64,000 bases of DNA from Phlyctochytrium arcticum (GCA_025602905.1 JAHLKI010000003.1:310001-374000), one strand, 5' to 3'. Positions 1 to 11,485 are shown, counted from the first letter of the stretch. Notes: generated by a model not told the origin, from the letters alone. A program made the numbers and translations.

Positions 1-30
1 CTCCAAGACAGATACTCACCAGACGACCAT
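1..30 (-). CDS. Possible first coding exon of a gene running off the left edge
   Basis: On the minus strand an ATG at 30-28 starts an 11-nt coding stub (Met-Val-Val-), followed directly by a good 5' splice site (GTGAGTATC, reverse complement of 11-19). The rest would lie left of the window. The leader upstream of it (about 31-145 on the plus strand) carries a 25-bp tandem repeat. The protein cannot be identified from three residues, and the call rests only on the start/donor geometry. Confidence 0.3.
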
Positions 31-67
31 GTTTTGCCGCGCGGCAGCGGGAGCCCGGATGAAGTCT

Positions 68-142
68 TGACGTGCAGGTTGAGGTTGTGTGTTGATGTGC
101 AGGTTGAGGTTGTGTGTTGACGTGCAGGTTGAAGCTTGTGTG
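68..142. repeat. 25-bp tandem repeat, three copies
   Basis: The unit beginning TGACGTGCAGGTTGAGG recurs with starts at 68, 93 and 118, so the period is 25 bp. The first two copies are nearly identical and the third diverges at its end. It lies just upstream (minus strand) of the possible first exon at 1-30 and may be part of its 5' leader. Confidence 0.8.
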
Positions 143-149
143 TTGCTCG

Positions 150-1400
150 CTGGGTTACGCCTGTAGGAGTCCGTGATTAGAAGCTAAAGATATGGTGACA
201 GGGTGTGATGAGGAGACTTGCCTGGTAACGCCGGAGGACTTGTCGCGGAATGTGTGATGTGATCTTGGAGGTGTGTGATGTGGTAATGGAGTGTGTTTTC
301 TTGGGTTGTCGTCGTTGTTGCCAAATATGAGTGTTGTCCTCTGATTGTGTTTGGGCCAGACGAAGAAGAGCCGCATGTTGGTGATCCGACGATGCGCCTT
401 GGAGTAGCGGTGAAGACGAGGGTTTTGGTCGCAGACGCCTGTTGGTTGACGGAAAGAGACTTTGATCAGCACGAATCCATCGCATAACAATATCCGCACA
501 AAGAGAAACCTGCCTTGTCATGATCTGGGTTGGGAGCTGTAAGGAAAAGAGGCAGGGGGGTTTGGGGAGAAGGCTTCTCAAAAGAACATTGACACGACAC
601 ATCACCTAAGCTCCGACAATTGCTGACTTCGAGTGGATACTCTGCTCCACGGTTGCAGTAGTTTGCCCATAAAATGTATAGCAAGTCTCCCCTTGGAACT
701 CTGGGCCAAAAGTCCTCTCCACAATGTGATGACCATTCTCTCCACATTTCGTTGCGCAGCGCAGATTGTATGTGAACCTTCGCCAGCGCTTTTCTGCATT
801 TGCGCATGCCAGGTCTATTTAGTCTGAAGCTTTGATTCCATCCATCCAGTTTCCAGTACGCACCCGATGCGACGCGTTTGCATGACAAGGCAAGGCTGTA
901 TTCGGCTTATCCAAAGCCATAGTACTAGCGCTTGCCATTCGACACCATGTGCCAAGCATATCTTCCGCCAAAGTAGTCAAATGATGAAGTCCATTGAGAT
1001 GTAGCGCTGTCAAGACGGGAAATTTGATGTGCTATGGTGTTTACACATCCATCGCACTTCCTCCATACATATCTGATATCGCACCCATGTCGGTTCAATG
1101 GAATGAATGTGTCAGTTTGAGGCTTTATTGCCCCGATGTACGCGCTCATTTAGTCTTCATACGCGTCGCGTGTTGGCCAGCGTCTCTGTCTGCATGTCTG
1201 CATCATATTTGAATTCGTCCAGATCTTTATGTGACTGCTTCTGTATCCGCATCGGCGCATCCCAGGACTTTATAATAAAAAAAAGGACGCATGGCAAAAG
1301 GAATATCTGAAGCTCCCGTCCCGAAGGACAGTAGACCCAGATACCCCTTAGGGAACACCTGACCAGCTGCTCGGGGCAGCTGCGCTATTCTTACTGCAGC
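150..1400. other. No convincing gene
   Basis: Open frames here are short, overlap on both strands and have no recognisable domain or consistent exon structure. I see no RNA gene. The stretch lies between the leader repeat and an inverted X repeat copy. Confidence 0.5.
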
Positions 1401-2340
1401 GGCCACCAGGGACCTTTTGAAATCAATGTTTTCGCAGCGCTGATGACCACTTGTTGCAGTACGGTAGGATTAATCGCGATTTCGGGCTGGAATCATCGTG
1501 TTTTGGGGCGCATCTGAATGAAACTTCTTGACACAAACACAACTGAGACGAAATCTGGCACTCTACTCCACAGCCATCGGCATTTTTTGCGTGGTGCTTG
1601 GTCAATTTGCGGGTGAATCCATGCTGCATAACGCCAGCGTGCTCCCCACCGACTGAATCTGAATGAGTGTCAAGCTCAACACTTTGGATTTGGCCCTCAT
1701 CTTGTACTTCAAAGCTGATCAGCTTGCTTTTGTGCTGAATCATGATCCATTCTTTCCTGTGTTGGTATCGTCGTCCATCGCCGTCAGTAGCGGAAATCCA
1801 TCTGGAGTTGAGGTCACATGACATGAACTTGCCAAGGGGGGAAACCAAACGTTGATCTCTCGCGTGCGCTAAACTGGTAGCTCCTTCCACTGGACCGCAA
1901 GAATACTGACCCATCAGAACCAAGTCCTACTACTCTTATGAAGCCCACAGGCTTGACGGAAACCCACGCTCGGGAACGGAGCACTTGATTTGCGAACCGC
2001 CTACCACCAACTCAGACCTCGGAACTGCCCTTGGCGCGTCAACCCAATTAAGACACCCGTCATATTGTCGGCTTTTCGACCTGCGACCAGGAACTGCGAG
2101 TAGGAATATCTCTTTGTCGTCCATCCTGGTAAGCTCCAGCAAAATTGGCGGGTTTTGCGCCTTCTTCTAATTTACACCTTGTTCTTCTGGTAGTGCGTCC
2201 CAGATCCAGCGAGTACGCAGAGAGCAACCACAACGTAGTTCGACGCACCGCCCCGCCTCCATCCTTTCCACTTTCACCGTTCATCTGCCGATGTAGCCAC
2301 CAGGAAACGTCAGCCATCAAATGTCAATCCTCAAATGTCA
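1400..2340 (-). pseudogene. Inverted, internally deleted copy of repeat unit X
   Basis: Read on the minus strand, this region follows the order of the plus-strand X units at 33-55 kb. It has the TTRR-R-C..LEE..KPA peptide block (about 2240-2130), then a start reading MDDKE (2142), then a block reading GQYSCGPV (about 1905), then a block ending HGFT.(K/R)L..H.A(K/R)NADG (about 1650-1550). The middle part present in the other copies (the ADYFGRK block, roughly 750 bp) is missing. This is the only X copy outside the 31-55 kb island and the only one in opposite orientation. The frame continues as a 166-residue open stretch (1923-1423), so a product is not excluded, but I read it as a relic. Confidence 0.6.
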
Positions 2341-2535
2341 ATCAACAACCGTCACTCACCAAATGTCACTCATGATCGCTTCATCACGGACCACTTGCTC
2401 TTTCATGGCTACAACAATCTCCCACGATGATTGATCGAAGAGCAGTACCCTCGAAAATCATGGCCAGCAGGTGATTTGTCCTCATTTCATCGACGCCAAC
2501 GATCAGCCGCGTTCCGATACTTTTTGCGTCTCATC

Positions 2536-2867
2536 AGCCTTCCTCACTCGCGCAGGCCGCGCATCCAGTCTTGAATCTTGGGACAATCAATGAATAAGCA
2601 TTCCCAATGCTTGCCAGGCTGATCCCGGGCCTAACTTATCGTCCAAATCGGCATCATCTCCAACATTTTGCTGTCATCACAATGTTTATGATTTCAGCGG
2701 AGCCTTCCTCACTCGCGCAGGCCGCGCTTCCAGTCTTGGATCTTGAGACAAGCAATGAATAAGCATTCCCAATGCTTGTCAGGCTAATACCGGGCCTACC
2801 TTATCGTCAAAATAATCGGCATCATCTCCAGCATCTTGCTTTCATCGCAATGTTTATGAAATCAGCG
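2536..2867. repeat. 165-bp tandem duplication, two copies
   Basis: The segment starting AGCCTTCCTCACTCGCGCAG at 2536 is repeated at 2701. Both copies run through a shared stretch containing GCATTCCCAATGCTTG and end near ATTTCAGCG/AATCAGCG. The copies differ at scattered bases and small indels. No function is apparent. Confidence 0.85.
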
Positions 2868-2869
2868 CA

Positions 2870-4035
2870 GCGCTACTTTTGATTATCTTGAGCCCACATG
2901 TAGATCACAAGTGCGCATGGCTGTTTCCACAGCGTCCATTCAAATGAAGCTCTAGAGTTCAGGTTGAAGGTCGGAAAGGTTATGCATTTGTTTCTAGTTG
3001 TCGAGTGTCTGATGACATCCCCGCAGTCCGAGTCGTGGGTCGCATTTGGCAGAGCATGTACATATGATGGGGCAGAAAACATGAGAAAGAATGTCAGAGG
3101 GAAGAAGGGGAACGAAATGGGTGTGGCCTTTTATAGATATGGCGGACCGGAAATGACGCTTTATTTGCGGGTCCAAAGAGCAAGCAAAAATAGTAATGGC
3201 ACCGGGGAATTTACAGGCCTCAAGGATCTGCATTGTGCTGCTTGTGGTTCACCAGAACGACCCTCAACAGTAATTTTACTAATTTACCAATGTGCAAATG
3301 CCATCTCGGTTGCGGGCAAGCCTATATCAGATTAAGCACTTTAAAGGCTCAATGGGTAGCCCGAGTTATAATTGTGCCTTCCCAGTCGGTCTATTCTGTA
3401 TTGTTGCTGTAATCATTTCCGCGTCAATGGCTTTGTTCATGTTCGAACGTGCGACATACGTAGCTGGGTGTTGCTGGGCTTTGGACGCAGGCGTTACCCT
3501 CTTTCATCAGGGTACTGCGCAGGCGATCACTTAAGAGGAATGACCGGACATTTCGTAGGTATGCGGTACAACGTCTTTCCACTATCTCGTTGTCACGCCA
3601 CTGCTCATGATGATCATCATCCTCGCCCTCTCCGGCGTTTGGGATCTCCGTTCCGGCTGAACCTTTGCGGTAGTCTCGGTTCGCCCGGGGGTGGTTGTTG
3701 AAACTTGACCTCGTAATTCGTGCTAAAGATGGACCGGTTTTTGCTCAACCGTTACAACCATGGAGCGGTCATGCGGGCCGACTGTCGAGGAGTTTGGAGC
3801 TTGGCGGAACTCTTTTCTTCCCAAACTTGCCATCCAAAAACTAATCTTTGGGGCTGGTCGGTGGGAGTGTGCATCCAGTTGCATAAAAAACGGGTGTTGC
3901 CCTCGGTGCAAAGTAAAATCGCGCTTTCCGCTTCAACTCGGCAGGGTTCTCGCGCAAAAGTCATTACAAAAACTCCTCGGAAAAAATCGATTGAGTACGT
4001 GACAACTTCTCTTGTTCAATGAAAAGACGTTGAGC
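2870..4035. other. No convincing gene
   Basis: The longest open stretch (2964-3335, plus, 123 codons) has no recognisable domain, and other frames overlap it at similar length. I see no tRNA or other structured RNA and call it intergenic. Confidence 0.45.
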
Positions 4036-4039
4036 GTTC

Positions 4040-5345
4040 AATTACCTCAGCTTGGGCTCAAGAGTTCTTGCGTAGAGAAACGGGCTGCTGCACGGCTAGG
4101 CGCTGGTCGTAAAAGACCCCAGCGGACGAGGTGGACGGGGCTACAGTACTGGGGATAAGAGTGAAGGAATTGAGATGCTAGTCTCAAACTCCCACGGCTC
4201 GTTTGCGCGTTATTTAGGCAATGGGTAAGAACTCTGGTGGAAAAGAAATCCATAACCCCCGTAACAAATCTTGAGTTGGCAAAATAATACATCAAATTCC
4301 ATAGTAGTGCACGGACGGTGAACACCAGGTCCAGTACTAGTTTTGGATATATCTCCCGGGAAAAGTATGGTTGTGTGGCTGATGGGTTGGATGGAGAAGT
4401 CTCGCATCGAGGCAGATTAAAAAACTCAGCCAATCAACCGCATTGATTTTTTCCCACCCGCAGCCCCAATACATAACAATATCAACAAAATGACATGATT
4501 AAATAAATGAGAATGGGGAGGAACCACACTGTTCACATCAATCCCAATTCCATAGTAGTGCCACGGACGGTGACCCCAGGTCCAGTGCTCGGTTTTGGAT
4601 ACATACGCCCGTGAAGAATTTGATGGATTGGACGTTTTTTGGATGGAGAAGTTTTGCATCAAGGCAGATAAAAAAATTCAGCCAATCAACCGATTATGAT
4701 TTTTTCCCACACACAAATAACAATGTCAACAAAAATAATATGGGGAAAACATACAGCTTCACACAAAATCCCCCTGTATAAATCAAAGTCCAGCGTCCAG
4801 TATACTGTATATACTACCCAAAAAACCCTGATGGATCTCCGACTGAAGGGTTTTCCCACACGCCAAAAACAATGGCTCTACATCAAATTCGAGATGCGCA
4901 ACAGTGTATACCCGGGTTTTTGGGGCATGAGAGTATATATATATTCCCCATGGGAAGAATGTGGAGACATGGCTGAATTGGGAGAAGTTGCGATATCGAT
5001 CGAAAAAAAAAATTTAGTAAACGGAAAAAATGAGAATATAAATTTTCTCACACATATACACACATAGTGTCAGTTTTTACCCACATAATAAACCGCCAAA
5101 CAAAAAGCAAGAATAATATGATTAAAAAATATATATATCGTAAACTACTACACAAACCCCTCTAAATCAAATTCAAGTGCCGTACACGGAAACCCAAATC
5201 TCGAATCGGGCCAGTAAATCCGGATGCAGGACTCCAAAACTCCCAATCCGTTTTTGGGCATGGTAGATATCAGCTCGGCGGCCCGGGAAATATGTTTCAG
5301 CGGTGGATTCGAGAATGGCGTACCCCGTTTTTTGATGAACATATA
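4040..5345 (-). repeat. Decayed tandem copies of the FRS1 3' end
   Basis: The segment 5148-5345 is a close copy of the last FRS1 coding stretch (5362-5560), offset by 214 bp and ending in the same [14 protein letters not shown]. It contains an extra base and substitutions that break the frame. Further left, about 4210-4440 and 4545-4690 repeat each other and still read, on the minus strand, pieces such as RPCTTMEFD that resemble the FRS1 ending PCTALEFD. I infer that they are older copies. A weaker similarity may exist at 4880-4930. None seems able to encode a functional product. Confidence 0.6.
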
Positions 5346-5361
5346 TCGTAAACTACACCAA

Positions 5362-7737
5362 CTACACAAACCCCTCTAAATCAAATTCAAGTGCCGTACA
5401 CGGAAACCCAATCTCGAATCGGGCAAGGACATCCGGATGCAGTACTCCAAAACTCCCAATCCGTTTTTGGGCATGGTAGATATCGGCTTGGCGGCCCGGG
5501 AAATATGTTTCAGCGGTGGATTCGAGAATGGCGTACCCCGTTTTTTGGTCTTTGGGGATAGAGAGTTTCATCATGATTCGGTCGAGGAGGCCGTGGATTG
5601 TCTTTTTTAAAAAAAAAAAAACAAACGTTGTGAGTACAAAAAAAATCAGACAGAATAAAAAGAAAAAAATTTATATATACCTCAAACCCAGAAGTATTTC
5701 CTCCATAAAGCGCACACACATTTCGCTGATTCCGAGATCGCCGCTCATTCCCCGGTGAATCATCTTTAAAGACGACATCCGAGACTTCGAAAATTTTAAA
5801 CGGGCGGGGGTAGTGCTGGTTGGCACTGATGGTTTTAAGGAGGCCGGGGAGGAGGCTGGTCCGGACGACTTGGTATTCGACTGTTTTGGGGTTGGAGAGA
5901 TGGACGGCGTCGCCCGTATCGGGTTTATTGAGCCAGCCAAAGTTTTCGTCGTGGGAGCACTAATAGGGTGGTTTTTGTGTTAGTCCAAAATGGGGGAAAA
6001 TTAGAAATGGCAAAGGTTATTATTATACCAAGGTAAACGGTAAAACTTCCGTGAATCCAGCCATGGCAATTTCCTGGCGGAGTAAATCCGTCAATTTGTT
6101 GACGGGTTGTTGCACGGCCACCGTCCCAAATTTGGGCACCGTTTCCTGAATATTATTAAACCCGTACGCAATCGCCGCGTCTTCCATCACATCGCACGAA
6201 TGCAAAATGTCGCTGCGGGTGGGTGGAACAGAGACAATCAGACTGTCGCCTGAAGGGTGGGTGGTGGCATTCAGGGACATTTTGCAGAGGAGGGTGGCTA
6301 ATTCGTCGGCTTTGAGGGAAAACCCGACGTGGCGGTTAATGTAGTCGACGCTGGTTTCGAGGGTCCGGTTGCTTAGATCGGGAGTGAGGTGTTTTGATTG
6401 GTCGGCGTGGATCACTTCGACTTGCTCCACCCTAGTAAGTTTTTACTCCATAAGACCAAAGTTTGACGAACGGAGGGGGTAAAATGAATTTTAAATTACG
6501 TGAACGGTTTGGCACAGTATTCCGAGAACATGGTCACCATCGTGTTGAGCACCACATGTGCTTTTGTCGCATCCGTCGCAGTACACTCAATCAAAATATT
6601 CTTGGTGGTCAGTTTAATCTTGGAATGGTCGCCGTTGATGATGGGGGGAAGGGATAGAACCACGCCGTTGCTGTCACGAATCACGGGGTAAGTGGGGGAA
6701 TCCCGAATGATGGGCAGAAACTTGCTGAGTTTACGGTCAGCCTATAATGTAATGGAAAGCATAAATTCTCTTTTGAACTTTTTTTTGCGGGTTATTTATT
6801 CCACAAACAAACCTCGTAAAATTTCATGAGCTCTTCGCCATTCATGGTGGCAGTCTGATTCAAGGGAACAAAGCGAATCTCTTTTGGTGGAAGAGCATCG
6901 TAGCGGAAGGGGCCCTGCACGGTATCCAAATCATGCGTTCCGATAGCCACCAATGTTCGTTTTCTAAAACAAAACCCAATAAATAAGCCAAAAAAAAAGT
7001 AGGTGAACAAAAGTTACAAGAAGAGAGAGCTTACCGGCAGATATTGTTGTGCAGCTTATCCTGTAAATCGATAAAACTTTCATAGCTTCCAGCATCCAAC
7101 GTCACATCTCGCAATATGGCAGCCACAACGTACGGACGAATAGATTTTGTCTAAAAAAAACCCGTTCAATTAGCACCCCTTTTGCAAATCCGCACAACAC
7201 AACACACATACCGAGGAAGACACGACCAACTGCTCCGTCTTTCCGCTCTTGGGAGAAACAATTGTATACACCGGAGGCTTCTCAATTTGCAAATACGTCT
7301 TTAACGCCCGCGAGATTCCTTCACCACACAACATATCATATCTATAAATATATGCGTCAGCACGCCATTTCCGCCTAGATCCTACAACAACTCGGTAGTC
7401 TTTACCTGTTGGCAGGAATATCAATCTTGTATACAATCTTTTCCGACAAATCCTCTCCGGCCCTTCCTTCCTTTTGGGCCATCTCCTTTGCCGAAGTCTA
7501 AACAAATAAAACTTGAGTTTCACATACTTCTTGTATCTTTTCACTTTGAACCTTACAGCTTCCTCCAATTCAATCCCAAACTCAAAACACAATTCTTCAA
7601 ATTCACTGATTGCTGGGTTTTTTTGGTGTGTGTGAGTGACTGAGAGAAGAGAAAGAGAGAGATTGTTAGAACGTACTGAATTTGCGGCCCAGTGGACCCG
7701 TAATGTAACGGTCGGCGTCGACGTTGACGGTAGGCAT
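5362..7737 (-). CDS. FRS1: Phenylalanyl-tRNA synthetase beta subunit, cytoplasmic
   Basis: This is the beta subunit of the alpha2-beta2 enzyme that charges tRNA-Phe in the cytosol. On the minus strand the start at 7737 gives [11 protein letters not shown], the classic eukaryotic N-terminus. Exon 1 (7737-7677) is followed by several short-intron exons. Recognisable stretches include [16 protein letters not shown], a segment on [15 protein letters not shown] (about 6960-6900), [17 protein letters not shown] (about 6680-6625), an MFSEYC segment, the B5-type segment [18 protein letters not shown] (about 6225-6170), [10 protein letters not shown] (about 6060), [11 protein letters not shown] and [22 protein letters not shown] near the end. 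The stop is at 5364-5362. Codons are spread over at least seven exons and exact junctions are not all resolved. A broken second copy of the last exon lies 214 bp downstream. It is divergent from RPC11 (193 bp between starts). Confidence 0.93.
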
Positions 7738-7929
7738 GATGCAGCAAAAAAAAAGCTGGATTGATTTGCGGTTGGGTTTTTCAAAATTGTCTGTCAATCA
7801 TTAAGAAATGATTTGACTCAACGTTGGGTGGCTTGCATGTTCATCCCCTGTCACCAATCATTCACAAAAACCTTTGGCAAAACCCCGACGACCTCCCATT
7901 CCCTCCCCCCCCCCCCAAAATCCCCCATA

Positions 7930-8424
7930 ATGTATTTCTGCCCATCGTGCGCCAACCTCCTATCCGTAACTCCCTCCGACAGCGGCACAAACGCCTTTTC
8001 CTGCTCAACATGTCCCTACATTTGCTCCGTCACAAAAGTACCTCCAATCTCTCATTGCCTAAATTCCGACTTTTTTAAACTCACGGAATTGTCATATAGC
8101 CAATCATCCAACGAACACTCTACCAACGCAAACAAACCGATGACGTCCTGGGTGGAGCCGCCGCATGGGAAAACGTCGATTCCACCGAAGGTAGGGAACA
8201 AATCTGATTTTTAGCAAACGCAAAATGCTGAATTGTATCAATAGCCCGATGTCCCAAATGCGAACACGGCCGAGCCTACTTTATGCAACTCCAGATCCGA
8301 TCCGCGGATGAACCCATGTCCATCTTCTTCAAAGTAAGTGAAATTTCATCTCTGTTTATACAATGTTAAATTTGTGGTTTCTTTATAGTGTTGTAAATGT
8401 ACAGAACAATGGCGTGAAGGTTGA
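7930..8424 (+). CDS. RPC11: RNA polymerase III subunit C11
   Basis: This small zinc-ribbon subunit is needed for Pol III transcript cleavage, termination and reinitiation, and is related to RPB9 and TFIIS. Exons are 7930-8037, 8100-8190, 8245-8333 and 8389-8424, with introns of 54-62 nt and canonical GT-AG ends. The product is about 107 residues. The N-terminal ribbon has CPSC and CSTC. The linker reads DDVLGGAAAWENVD, typical of C11. The C-terminal ribbon has CPKC, the TFIIS-like acidic hairpin QIRSADEPMS with the catalytic D-E pair, then CCKC. The stop codon (8422-8424) directly abuts the stop codon of the convergent VID27 gene. Confidence 0.95.
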
Positions 8425-11112
8425 TTAATAGGGGGAATTGACGATACTGTTTCGGCTTTTGAGGAGTTTGGCGGGTGTAGATAGATTTTTCTGGAGAGTA
8501 AAATCAATAATTTAAATAATAGTAGTCAAAAAAGCAACAAAAGTAAGCAAACCTTGGTAACCATCTCCACATTCTCCGGGAGCGTGACAATCATGGCCCG
8601 ATCCTGCCCATACTTGAAATTATCCGCCACAACCGTATCAGCATACGTCTTTATCGTATAATCATACAATTTCCCCGCCTTGACGCGTCTAAAATTCCAT
8701 CGAATGACATGGGGCCCCGTCGACGTGATAATCGCTCCTTCCTCACTATCACCCGTACTGAACCGCGCAGGGGTGAAGGAAACGGCGGTCCCCAGCCAGG
8801 CGATATGTTCCGGTTTGAGTTGGAGACGTTTGGGTTGAGGTTTTTCGGAACCGAGGGATTTGGTAAACCCCGAAGTCCCATTTTCGCTTCCGTTGGCAAA
8901 ACAGTCAATGAGGAGTAGATGGCTTTTACAGGTGGCAATAATCCACCGTCCATTTTCTGTCGTGTCAATTCCAATAATCGGGTCGCCCAGTCCAGGTAAA
9001 TGAGTTTTGGCCCTCGTATTCAATTTATTGAATAACCGAATCTCCCCCTTGCTAGATCCGACCGCCAATTCTCCCTTGCCTGTCGTCGTAGCACACGTGA
9101 AATCCGTTCGATTGGATGCATACTGTTTCGACTCTGATTCCACCAACTTGGAGCCCGAGAGGCGCGGATCAATCCGGAAAATCGAGTTATGTCCAATCCC
9201 CACAAATGTCTTGTTGGTCGAGAGTTGAGCATACTTTGCATCCGGCACAATCTCCTCCACATCCCGATTCTCATCGACCCTCCACTCCTCCACAATCTTG
9301 CCATACTCTAAATCCATCTTTAACAAATTCTTTTTATCGTCCGGTTTCATCAACACCAGTGTCGAATCCTGGTCATGCAACATCACTTTTCGAGGTGAAA
9401 AGGGGACTCCCTCCATTGTTTTCAGGTTATTAATCGTGGTGCTGAATTCTAATGTATCGTTGTCCGTGTGTTTAAACACTCCGATCCGGTTTCCTCGGAC
9501 TACGAATGATCGGTCGTGCTTGTACCCCACCGCTAATTGACTGTTGTGGTTGCCCTTGTCGTTACTCTCAAAGGCTTCTTCTTCATCATCCGTATCCGCC
9601 GTCTCGTCCTTTTTGTGCTCATCATTCTTTTCTGTTTTCTCCTCTTCCTCTTCTTCTTCTTCCTCTTCCTATTCACAACATTAACTTTTGGTTAGTCTCT
9701 CTTCTCTTCTCCCACTCTCCCTCCCCTCCACTCTCATGAAATCCCCTCATCCATCCCCTCCACTCACGAAACCAATCGAGTCATCAAAGTAAACGCATGC
9801 GTCTCCCCCTCCGCTTTCGCTCGGGGTCGTCGTATTGTTGCACCATGTGTGAACCCCGCATTGATTTTGCTCCGCAAAATCGTGTTCCTCGCTCCTTGCG
9901 GAGCTTTGTCAGTATCTTTTTCCCTCCTCGCTTCGCTCGTCGCATTTGATTTTGCTTTGCAAAATCGTCAGCGCCCATCCATTTTTCCTCTGGAAAAATG
10001 TCTGGGCCATGGCCGCGCTCCCGCTCGCCAATTTTCCCCTCGCCCTCGCTGTCGCTCGGGCTTTGGGAAAATTGTCTCGCTCGCGCGGGCCCTCCTCGCC
10101 CCTGCGGGGCTCGTCGGGATTCCTCCCCCTCCGCTTTCGCTCGGGGTCGTCATAAATAACTCACCTCACTGTCGGTAGAGATATCCATATCCTCAAAGAG
10201 ATCCTCGAGATAAGCACGATCATCCTGTTTAATTTTCAAGAAATTCTCACGATTCAAATGTTGATAGACGCATTCCGTCAGACAAGCTCTAAACCTCGTC
10301 TCTTCAGCTTCAGTCACCTCCACAAACCTAACGGACCACGTATACACGGGTCTCTCTTGCAAGTCATGCTCGACCCAAACAAAAGAGCGTTGTGCAGAGT
10401 TGAAGGTGGGAGCGAGGAGACCATTGATGGGTTGGGATAACCAGAGTTTAGTGGCGTCCGAGACGGAGAGGGAGTAGGTAAAAGAAGAAGATTCAGAGAT
10501 GGAGATTGTGGTTGAAGGGGATAAGAGCACGAAATGGCCGACGCGGATATCGTAAATGTAGAGGTGGGCTGGTACAGCGACTTTGACTGTTCCCGTGGGT
10601 TCCTTGACTTTTCTCTCTGGCGCCTTTGTCGTTGTTGCAGGTGATTTAGTAACAGCAGCCTTCATCTTGTCGACATACGCCGTCAAATAAGCATCACTCA
10701 TTTCGGAATGGGAGCGTTGAATGGCGTGTTCGAGCATGCAAGTATACACGGTATCTTCAAACATGGCGAGTATAGCCGCTCCGACCGTATCCGCGACGTT
10801 ATACGTCCACTGCTGCTTCTTGTCATTCATCCACGTGAACTGTACTCCTTTGTCAGTGTCAGAGTGACGATGGAAGGCCATGGATTCTGTAATGTTAAAC
10901 TGGTAGTCATGATGATCAGAGTCTGAAGCTTGCACAGGACGCAGGCTGAGTGTATAAGTAAAGGGGTTTGTTGCCCGTTCGATGGCGCACGAGTAGGGTG
11001 TTGTCGTTGTTAAAGTGTCACTGAGGAGGAGACCAGACGGGAGTTCGACGAGTCTTGAGCCGCCGCCTTCTGAGCCAAAGACCAGGCTTCCGAGGTTCTT
11101 GAGGAGAAACAT
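8425..11112 (-). CDS. VID27: VID27 family protein (vacuolar import and degradation 27)
   Basis: VID27 proteins are conserved fungal cytoplasmic proteins linked by yeast genetics to vacuole import and degradation. The biochemical role is unclear. The chosen start (11112) gives MFLLKNLGSLVFG; an in-frame ATG lies 7 codons upstream at 11133. Exon 1 runs to 10165 and holds the N-terminal PH-like part. An acidic Glu/Asp run follows (about 9665-9560). Next comes the beta-propeller-like C-terminal domain with VGYKHDRSFVVRGNRIGVF, MLHDQDSTLVLMK, GIDTTENGRWIIATCKSHL and RAMIVTLPENVEMVTK. A last short exon ends RNSIVNSPY-stop at 8427-8425. The first intron (9669-10164) is about 496 nt against about 60 for its neighbours, because it holds a hairpin-rich insertion. 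Confidence 0.92.
9805..10151. mobile_element. Hairpin-cluster insertion inside a VID27 intron
   Basis: A 27-bp direct repeat (starting CCCCCTCCGCTTTCGCTC) occurs at 9805-9831 and 10125-10151. Between the copies are closely packed perfect palindromes. Examples are GATTTTGC/GCAAAATC at 9863-9881 and again at 9948-9966, GCTCC/GGAGC at 9891-9904, CATTTTTCC/GGAAAAATG at 9980-10000, and a longer CAATTTTCCC/GGGAAAATTG pair (about 10029-10075). The intron is about eight times longer than its neighbours, which points to insertion. The pattern resembles double-hairpin elements known from chytrid mitochondria, but this is a nuclear intron and the assignment is inference. A similar small hairpin (CGAGCGAAGCGAGGGT) is at about 58573. 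Confidence 0.6.
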
Positions 11113-11354
11113 TGTTGTCTGTGATCTCTGCACGCTCGCTCGCTCGTACGAACGAGTGTTCGGCTGCTTGAAGTGACTGACTGACTAGCGCCACAAATGC
11201 GCAGTGAATAAACACGTGAATGAGTCAGTCAGTCGATGTGCGTGACGTCAGAACAGAAACGTCATGGGCATGGATGGCATGATGCGTTTGTTGCTCTGCG
11301 CGCGTTGTTGCTCCGGAAGGGCAAGGGGCGAGCGGGTTTGCCCTTTTCGCAATT

Positions 11355-11364
11355 GCTTATAAAA
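11355..11364 (+). promoter_or_regulatory. TATA box of PMP3
   Basis: CTTATAAAAGG lies about 130 bp upstream of the PMP3 ATG and is followed by pyrimidine-rich leader sequence and CACACTCTCGAGACACTC repeats. A strong TATA box would fit a highly expressed, stress-responsive gene. Confidence 0.6.
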
Positions 11365-11485
11365 GGGGAGTGCTTTATCCCCCCCCCCTCTCTCTCGACA
11401 CTGCACACTCTCGAGACACTCACACACACACTCTCGAGACACTCCAACTAAACACACTCCAACCCGAAAACGAAAAGAAATAACA

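Noticed and set aside
9784..10178. Coding frames across the hairpin cluster (both strands)
   Set aside because: They arise from GC-rich palindromes inside a VID27 intron with clear GT-AG ends and have no protein-like composition.
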